From NCBI GenBank assembly GCA_002391275.1, contig DGSC01000013.1, positions 3,073-23,541 on the forward strand: 20,469 bases of DNA. The letters are read 5' to 3'. The notes under the pieces were generated by a model that saw only the letters and a program-made list of their open reading frames with translations, did not search any database and was not told where the DNA came from. This DNA is from Prevotellaceae bacterium UBA4372 (GTDB lineage: Bacteria > Bacteroidota > Bacteroidia > Bacteroidales > Bacteroidaceae). Below, one piece after another: positions 15,661 to 20,469 of this stretch (position 1 is its first letter; every line of letters begins with the position of its first letter). The position numbers and the translations under genes are program-made.

Positions 15661-16335
15661 TTATGATATTTTATTTCGAATCTTCAGATATTTCTTCAGA
15701 CCTTCTTGGCGTAGTTTACATGCAGGGCAGTGTCCGCAACCATCACCCTGAATGCCATTGTAGCATGTCAGCGTGTGTTCTCTGACGAGGTCAAATACCC
15801 CCAGCTCATCTGACAAAGCCCAAGTTTGAGCTTTATCAATCCACATCAAAGGAGTGTGGATGACAAACTGTTCGTCCATGCCTAAATTCAAGGTTACGTT
15901 CAGTGATTTGATGAAGGCGTCACGGCAGTCAGGGTAGCCACTGAAATCAGTTTCAGAAACGCCGGTTACCAGATGACTGATGCCATGTTCTCGTGCAAAG
16001 ACTGCGGCTATAGACAGGAAAAACAAGTTGCGCCCAGGGACGAAGGTATTTGGTGGGCCGTCTATGGGCTTGTTCTCATCCATGATTAATGTCTGATCGG
16101 TCAAAGAATTACGTCCAAGCATACCTATGAATGAGACATCCATTTTGTGCCATTCGACCTCTGCTCCTTTGGCAATCTGTTCGGCCACACTGACCTCTTG
16201 GAAATGTTTTTGGCCGTAAACGAATGTGATAGCAACAACCTTTTGAAAATGTTTCTTGGCCCAAAATAGACAAGTGGTGGAATCTTGACCTCCGCTAAAG
16301 ACAACTAATGCAGTTTGTTTGTTTATGGGTTTCAT
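15661..16335 (-). CDS. queC: 7-cyano-7-deazaguanine synthase QueC
   Basis: A 224-residue ATP-dependent enzyme that converts 7-carboxy-7-deazaguanine to preQ0 in queuosine synthesis. The PP-loop ATP motif is SGGQDST (14-20). A C-terminal zinc site is formed by Cys191, Cys200, Cys203 and Cys206 (C-x8-C-x2-C-x2-C). Length matches the family. It lies 107 bases downstream of yhhQ on the same strand with no terminator between, so it is probably read from the riboswitch-controlled transcript. A weak -7-like CATCTTTG (16439-16432) could give an additional start. queD, queE and queF are not in this window. Confidence 0.95.
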   Translation of the reverse strand: MKPINKQTALVVFSGGQDSTTCLFWAKKHFQKVVAITFVYGQKHFQEVSVAEQIAKGAEVEWHKMDVSFIGMLGRNSLTDQTLIMDENKPIDGPPNTFVPGRNLFFLSIAAVFAREHGISHLVTGVSETDFSGYPDCRDAFIKSLNVTLNLGMDEQFVIHTPLMWIDKAQTWALSDELGVFDLVREHTLTCYNGIQGDGCGHCPACKLRQEGLKKYLKIRNKIS

Positions 16336-16442
16336 GAGCTTTTCAGAGACATTCTTTTATTATGATACAGAAGTGTAACATCGTCTGAAATCATAGTGAC
16401 AGCTCCATTCCTGTTAAAATATCAGATGACACAAAGATGTGA

Positions 16443-17114
16443 TCAGATGAATGTGTAATTAACGCCTTCGTCATATACGTCGCTCCCTTCAGTCTTCTTT
16501 AGCCATGCGACAACACGAATTGTCACAGGTAACATTACTACCTCATATAATGTTTTTGCAACAACCTGCGAAACTATCATTAGTGCGAGGTTTTTCTGGG
16601 GTACGATGCCTCCGAGGGCTATGGGGAAGAAGATGAGTGAGTCGGATAGCTCTCCAACCACGGTGGATGCTATGGCACGTAGCGAAAACCTGCGGCCTTT
16701 ATCGTGGATTTTCATCTTGCTCATTACGTATGCGTTAAGCAGCGATCCGACAATGAACGCTGCAAATGAGGCTAACGCTACGCGCGGAGCTAAACCAAAG
16801 AGTGCGTGAAACCCTTCTTGATTCGTCCAGTAGGGTGCACCAGGTATCATGTCGGCAAGCCATGCCAGAAGGACAAAGGCAAAGTTCATGACAAAACCTG
16901 TCCAGATGATGAGTTTTGCACGCTGATACCCCCATACTTCAGTGATGCAGTCGTTGACAACATAAGAAATAGGGAAAACAAGCACACCTGTTGTTAGGTT
17001 GATGCTGCCGATTTGAATTTGCTTTGTTGCAAGCAGGTTTGCCAAAATGAGGCACACACAAAATGTGACGCCCAAGAGCATGAACGTCACACTTACAGTT
17101 TCGTTTCTTTTCAT
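16443..17114 (-). CDS. yhhQ: Queuosine precursor transporter (YhhQ/QPTR family)
   Basis: A 223-residue inner-membrane protein of the DUF165/VUT family with about six transmembrane helices (near residues 10-30, 38-58, 67-88, 107-128, 146-170, 178-205). E. coli YhhQ imports the queuosine precursors preQ0 and preQ1. Family-typical features are LANLLATKQI near the N-terminus, PISYVVNDCITEVWGY at 48-63 and VGELSDSLIFFPIA at 153-166. Its leader holds a preQ1-I riboswitch that ends 4 bases before the ATG, which supports the substrate assignment independently of the protein. queC follows. It may share a transcript with the 402-residue secreted protein upstream, since the genes are only 60 bases apart and no -7 box is visible between them. 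Confidence 0.93.
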   Translation of the reverse strand: MKRNETVSVTFMLLGVTFCVCLILANLLATKQIQIGSINLTTGVLVFPISYVVNDCITEVWGYQRAKLIIWTGFVMNFAFVLLAWLADMIPGAPYWTNQEGFHALFGLAPRVALASFAAFIVGSLLNAYVMSKMKIHDKGRRFSLRAIASTVVGELSDSLIFFPIALGGIVPQKNLALMIVSQVVAKTLYEVVMLPVTIRVVAWLKKTEGSDVYDEGVNYTFI

Positions 17115-17118
17115 TGTT

Positions 17119-17156
17119 TCTTGTTTTGATTTAGGGGGTTTGTCAAGAGAACCCCT
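17119..17156 (-). promoter_or_regulatory. PreQ1-I riboswitch aptamer in the yhhQ leader
   Basis: Read on the minus strand, stem P1 is AGGGG (17156-17152) with CCCCT (17137-17133). The loop starts TTC and carries TCTTG (17148-17144), which can pair with CAAGA (17123-17119) in the A-rich 3' tail, forming the H-type pseudoknot P2. A single C (17138) directly before the 3' P1 strand occupies the place of the preQ1-binding cytosine. The parts, order and spacing match the known Bacillus queC and Thermoanaerobacter preQ1-I aptamers, including a CAAAACAAG tail like the latter. The start codon follows after 4 bases, so ligand binding should block translation of yhhQ. Confidence 0.82.
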
Positions 17157-17173
17157 GTTTAATATTGTGTTTA

Positions 17174-18382
17174 TTATTTAACCAGCATTTTATGCTTGGT
17201 TCCGTTAGGCTCGACGATGATATTGATGCCTTTTACGAGCGACTGTTTGCGTACACCGCTGATGTCATAGATTGCGATGTTTTTATTGGTAGGGCTTTCA
17301 TTCAAAGTACTTATATTGTCTGGCTCGTCACCTTCAAAATGCATGGTCGCATTGACAACGACAGCTTTCTCTGAAGTCTTGAATATGAAGCTTGCACCAT
17401 AATCACAGCCCGGATCAACGCGATAATGACGGACGTATTGAGTTATAGTGCCGTCTTCGTTTGTCCAATCCCATACGATCGAGTTGTAGTGAGTATCTGG
17501 TGCTCGGCGCGGACCATTGCCTTTGACTTCGCCTCCTACTATAGGCACAGTGCCGGGATCGTCAGGATTATATTCCTGCCATTGACTTTCGTAGTAGAAA
17601 TAAAAAATAGAATCGCATGTTTCATTGAACTTGATACAATAGACAGGGGGGTATGGCTGGTGTCCTAATAAGTTACGGTATTGTGCTCCGTCAGAGCCCC
17701 ACCAGTTTGTATACGAGCCGTCAGCATCACGCCAGCCGTCCCAAAAGTCGTATCCATACTCAGGGGCGGTAAAGGCCTTATTATAAGAACCGTTTGGATT
17801 CAGACCAATAAACTTAGCTTCTGTAATGTCGCTGATGCCAAGGTCGGCACAGATTGATTTTACATCAACTTCTGAATATGTGAGGTCGGTGTTCTGGTCG
17901 ACAATATCCAGTGACATCGTGGCTTCATATTTATAAGTATTCACAATTTCTGGACCATTGATACGGAAACTGATAGAGTACTGATCGCTGTTCCTTGTCA
18001 ATGTGTCTGTCGTATAAGTCGCGATGTTGATTTTAGCAAGCAGAGCCCCATTGACAACTATGCGGTAATCGTGACCTTCAAGAAAGTCGTAAGTGAGTGT
18101 CACATCTGTGCCTTGCTGCTTTGTGGCTACTTCATGTAGGGCCTCGGTTGCTCCGTCGATATAAATATCATAGTCAACTGCCACAATATTAAACATGGTA
18201 AGCGTGTAGCCAGCTGGGTTGTCGTAGGTGAGGGTTACCGGGTTGGCATCAAACTCTTCAATGTTTTCGTAGACGCGTCCATTTTCGATATTCCATGTGG
18301 CCTTGCCCCATTCAAAAGTAATCTGTGCTTGCGTCGCTATTGTTGCAAATGCCAGCAATGCTGTGAGTAAAAGATGTTTCAT
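17174..18382 (-). CDS. Secreted protein with type IX-like C-terminal tail, function unknown
   Basis: A 402-residue exported protein with a signal peptide (1-20, ending ATQAQ). Residues 21-350 are rich in Tyr, Trp, Asp and Asn and predicted to be mostly beta strands, with no catalytic motif I recognise. The last 40 or so residues (IAIYDISGVRKQSLVKGINI.. to KMLVK) resemble the type A C-terminal sorting domain of type IX secretion cargo, here in a shortened form. It is thus likely exported to the cell surface. Similar tail logic is seen in the small protein at 13371-13679. A -7 box lies at 18418-18425. It could be an adhesin or glycan-binding protein, but nothing decides this. Confidence 0.7.
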   Translation of the reverse strand: MKHLLLTALLAFATIATQAQITFEWGKATWNIENGRVYENIEEFDANPVTLTYDNPAGYTLTMFNIVAVDYDIYIDGATEALHEVATKQQGTDVTLTYDFLEGHDYRIVVNGALLAKINIATYTTDTLTRNSDQYSISFRINGPEIVNTYKYEATMSLDIVDQNTDLTYSEVDVKSICADLGISDITEAKFIGLNPNGSYNKAFTAPEYGYDFWDGWRDADGSYTNWWGSDGAQYRNLLGHQPYPPVYCIKFNETCDSIFYFYYESQWQEYNPDDPGTVPIVGGEVKGNGPRRAPDTHYNSIVWDWTNEDGTITQYVRHYRVDPGCDYGASFIFKTSEKAVVVNATMHFEGDEPDNISTLNESPTNKNIAIYDISGVRKQSLVKGINIIVEPNGTKHKMLVK

Positions 18383-18417
18383 ACGCTATTTCTCTTATTG
18401 AATATTGCAATTCGCTG

Positions 18418-18425
18418 CAAAGATA
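18418..18425 (-). promoter_or_regulatory. -7 box for the 402-residue secreted protein gene
   Basis: The minus strand reads TATCTTTG at 18425-18418, matching TAnnTTTG. The nearest TTTG upstream is 30 bases away, too far. It lies back-to-back with the serC promoter. Confidence 0.55.
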
Positions 18426-18464
18426 CAAAATATTTATAAACCGACGATTTTTTTCCAAATAAAG

Positions 18465-18496
18465 TTTGGCAGCCAGTCGAAAAAGGTCTATCTTTG
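18465..18496 (+). promoter_or_regulatory. serC promoter
   Basis: TTTG (18465-18468), 20 bases, then TATCTTTG (18489-18496): both elements and spacing fit the Bacteroidetes consensus. The leader would be about 36 bases. Confidence 0.8.
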
Positions 18497-18538
18497 CGCT
18501 ATCGAACACACATAATTAACCTTTTTATAATTTAACGT

Positions 18539-19606
18539 ATGAAGAAGTATAATTTCAATGCCGGTCCTTCGAAACTTCCCCGCGAAGTGATGGAGGCTAC
18601 AGCTGCAGCGTGCCTTGACTTCGAGGGTAGCGGGCTCTCACTGATGGAAATGAGCCATCGCGCCAAGAACTTCCAACCTGTAGTCGATGAAGCTGTCGCT
18701 CTGTTCAAGGAGCTGCTCGACATCCCCGAAGGTTACAGCGTCATCTTCCTTGGTGGCGGTGCCAGCCTCCAGTTCTGCATGGTGCCTTACAACTTCCTTG
18801 AGAAGAAGGCTGCATACTTGAACACTGGCGTCTGGGCCACAAAGGCAGAGAAGGAGGCAAAGCTCTTCGGTGAGGTCGTAGAGGTGGCTTCCAGCAAGGA
18901 CAAGAACTTCACCTATATTCCCAAGAACTTCACTATTCCTACAGATGCTGATTACTTCCATATCACGAGTAACAACACCATCTATGGTACAGAGCTCCTC
19001 AAAGATATCGACAGCCCTGTGCCTTTGATTGCTGATATGAGCTCAGATATCTTCTCTCGTCCCATTGACGTTAGCAAGTACGGTATGATTTACGGCGGTG
19101 CTCAGAAGAACCTGAGTATGGCTGGCGTCACCTTCTGCATCATCAAGGAAGACCTCGTAGGCAAGGTAAGCCGTGCTATCCCCACGATGCTCAACTATCA
19201 GACGCACATCAGCAAGGGCAGTATGTTCAATACGCCTCCTACGGTGCCCATCTACTGCGCCCTTCAGAACCTCAAGTGGATCAAGAAGCAGGGCGGCGTG
19301 AAGGAGATGGAGCGTCGCGCCATCGAGCGTGCCAAGATCGTCTATGGTGAGATCGACCGCAACCGCCTCTTCGTAGGCACCGCCGAGGACGACAGCCGTT
19401 CGCGCATGAACATCACCTTCGTGCTCAAGCCCGAATATCAGGACCTGCAGGACGAATTCATGGCCTTTGCCACCGAGCGTGGTATGGTTGGCGTGAAGGG
19501 TCACCGCGACGTAGGCGGTTTCCGTGCCAGCTGCTACAACGCAATGGACCTCGAGGGCGTAAACGCTCTCGTTGAGTGCATGAAGGAGTTTGAGGCAAAG
19601 CATTAA
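18539..19606 (+). CDS. serC: Phosphoserine aminotransferase
   Basis: A 355-residue class V, PLP-dependent aminotransferase that converts 3-phosphohydroxypyruvate and glutamate to phosphoserine, the second step of serine synthesis. It also acts in pyridoxal phosphate synthesis in some bacteria. N-terminal NFNAGPSKLP (5-14) is a family mark. The PLP lysine is Lys190 in GGAQKN, the phosphate-binding region includes GGGASLQF (72-79), and FRASCYNA closes the C-terminal part. Codons strongly favour C at third positions compared with neighbours such as 8863-10473, a sign of high expression. serA follows, separated by a repeat pair. Confidence 0.96.
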   Translation: MKKYNFNAGPSKLPREVMEATAAACLDFEGSGLSLMEMSHRAKNFQPVVDEAVALFKELLDIPEGYSVIFLGGGASLQFCMVPYNFLEKKAAYLNTGVWATKAEKEAKLFGEVVEVASSKDKNFTYIPKNFTIPTDADYFHITSNNTIYGTELLKDIDSPVPLIADMSSDIFSRPIDVSKYGMIYGGAQKNLSMAGVTFCIIKEDLVGKVSRAIPTMLNYQTHISKGSMFNTPPTVPIYCALQNLKWIKKQGGVKEMERRAIERAKIVYGEIDRNRLFVGTAEDDSRSRMNITFVLKPEYQDLQDEFMAFATERGMVGVKGHRDVGGFRASCYNAMDLEGVNALVECMKEFEAKH

Positions 19607-19608
19607 AA

Positions 19609-19641
19609 GACCCCCTCCTCACTCCCCCTCTAGGGGGAGGG
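19609..19641 (+). repeat. GC-rich palindromic repeat, left copy
   Basis: A 33-base element starting 3 bases after the serC stop. It contains its own hairpin, CTCCCCCT (19622-19629) with AGGGGGAG (19632-19639). It matches the reverse complement of the right copy at 29 of 33 positions. C/G-rich elements of this look are, from memory, scattered between genes in many Bacteroidetes genomes. Confidence 0.85.
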
Positions 19642-19723
19642 TGGTCACCTTCAAGAACTATAATTATTCAAGTCAAACCCTTTAATGTAAATCCCCAATA
19701 GCCGCATGTAGAAAGACATTCTA

Positions 19724-19756
19724 CTCTCCCCCTAAAGGGGGAGCGGGGAGGGGGTC
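19724..19756 (-). repeat. GC-rich palindromic repeat, right copy (inverted)
   Basis: Inverted partner of the element at 19609-19641, with 29 of 33 positions identical when reverse complemented. It has an internal hairpin, CTCCCCC (19726-19732) with GGGGGAG (19737-19743). It ends 6 bases before the serA start codon and so covers the place where ribosomes bind. Confidence 0.85.
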
Positions 19757-19762
19757 CTCTAT

Positions 19763-20469
19763 ATGAAAGTATTAATAGCAACCGAAAAGCCTTTCAGCGG
19801 TGTGGCCGTGAAGGGCATCAAGGAGGTCTTCGATGCTGCGGGCTACGAGACCGCCTTGCTTGAGAAATACACAGAAAAGGCACAGCTGTTGGAAGCTGTT
19901 GCAGATGTTGATGCTCTCATCATCCGTTCTGACAAAGTCGATGCTGAGGTGCTGGATGCTGCCAAGCAATTGAAGATCGTCGTACGTGCCGGAGCCGGTT
20001 ACGACAATATCGATCTCGAAGCCGCAACCGCTCATAAGGTGGTTGCGATGAACACCCCGGGTCAGAACGCCAACAGCGTGGCAGAGCTGGTCTTCGGTCT
20101 TCTCGTTTATGCCAAACGTAACTTCTTCAATGGCACCAGTGGTACCGAACTGAAGGACAAGCGCCTCGGCATTCTTGCCTTTGGCAACGTGGGCCGCAAT
20201 GTGGCTCGCATCGCTAAAGGCTTCGACATGCAGGTGCTTGCCTACGATGCCTATTGCCCTGCAGAGGTCATCGAAGCTGCTGGAGTGAAAGCTGTCAAGT
20301 CGCAGGATGAGCTCTTTGAGCAGAGCGACATCGTCAGCTTGCATATCCCTGCAACTGCAGAGACCAAGCAGAGCATCAACAAAGCTCTTGTCGCTAAGTT
20401 GCCCAAAGGCGGCATACTCGTGAACACCGCCCGCAAGGAAGTTATCAACGAGCCCGAACTGCTCAAGCT
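19763..20469 (+). CDS. serA: D-3-phosphoglycerate dehydrogenase, cut by window end
   Basis: The first 235 codons of an NAD-dependent D-isomer-specific 2-hydroxyacid dehydrogenase; the frame is open to the window end. It oxidises 3-phosphoglycerate to 3-phosphohydroxypyruvate, the step just before SerC. The N-terminal substrate-binding part includes IIRSDK and VVRAGAGYDNID, with the GAGYDNID signature. The NAD-binding Rossmann loop is GILAFGNVG, in which the first glycine of the usual GxGxxG is alanine. NTARKEV carries the catalytic arginine of the family. The start was set at 19763 (MKVLIATEKP), the only ATG after the repeat that gives the family N-terminus. No promoter is visible between serC and serA, so the two are likely one transcript running through the repeat pair. 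Confidence 0.94.
   Translation, partial: MKVLIATEKPFSGVAVKGIKEVFDAAGYETALLEKYTEKAQLLEAVADVDALIIRSDKVDAEVLDAAKQLKIVVRAGAGYDNIDLEAATAHKVVAMNTPGQNANSVAELVFGLLVYAKRNFFNGTSGTELKDKRLGILAFGNVGRNVARIAKGFDMQVLAYDAYCPAEVIEAAGVKAVKSQDELFEQSDIVSLHIPATAETKQSINKALVAKLPKGGILVNTARKEVINEPELLK

Noticed and set aside
19043..19603. 186-codon frame antisense to serC
   Set aside because: It is the mirror of a highly biased, C-ending codon pattern in serC and shows no domain.
1..20469. CRISPR arrays, insertion sequences, phage or defence genes
   Set aside because: No regularly spaced direct repeats, transposase or integrase, or defence-type domains were seen; apart from the serC-serA repeat pair the window is core genome.

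Overview
The window looks like chromosomal DNA of a member of the Bacteroidales, most likely Prevotella or a close relative. The grounds are: recurring promoter elements of the Bacteroidetes type (-7 box TAnnTTTG, in the best cases a TTTG 19-20 bases upstream), starts with A/T-rich leaders rather than strong Shine-Dalgarno sites, secreted proteins with a type IX-like C-terminal tail, a CE12-type pectin esterase, and close overall resemblance of the housekeeping proteins to Bacteroides/Prevotella homologues. The assignment rests on recognition, not on a database search.

Layout. 1-27: 5' half of a tRNA on the minus strand. 251-2228: secreted CE12-like esterase and a YihX-like HAD phosphatase. 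2463-3830: stand-alone TrpB2-type tryptophan synthase beta chain, flanked by hairpin terminators. 3978-6080 (minus): full-length DsbD. 6387-10473: YbiT-like ABC-F ATPase whose second nucleotide site is degenerate, then tcdA and a GH123/DUF4091-like secreted glycosidase. 10506-10871 (minus): small DUF486 membrane protein. 11085-12581: ECF sigma factor, single-span membrane protein and Spy/CpxP-like periplasmic protein in one operon. 12820-15553 (minus): conserved acidic hypothetical, tiny secreted protein that is almost only a C-terminal sorting-like domain, RNase Z, and a TlpA-like thioredoxin. 15661-18382 (minus): queC, the queuosine-precursor transporter gene yhhQ with a preQ1-I riboswitch in its leader, and a 402-residue secreted protein with a type IX-like tail. 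18539-20469: serC and the 5' part of serA, separated by an inverted pair of GC-rich palindromic repeats.

How the genes relate. DsbD delivers reducing power across the inner membrane, and the secreted TlpA-like thioredoxin is a plausible periplasmic client. TcdA and RNase Z act on tRNA. YhhQ and QueC supply queuosine precursor and probably respond together to preQ1. SerC and SerA are consecutive enzymes of serine synthesis. The sigma/membrane/Spy-like operon reads as an envelope-stress or metal-responsive circuit. Most of the window is ordinary core genome. The parts most worth a second look are the riboswitch, the degenerate ABC-F site, the sigma operon, the mini C-terminal-domain protein and the serC-serA repeat pair.
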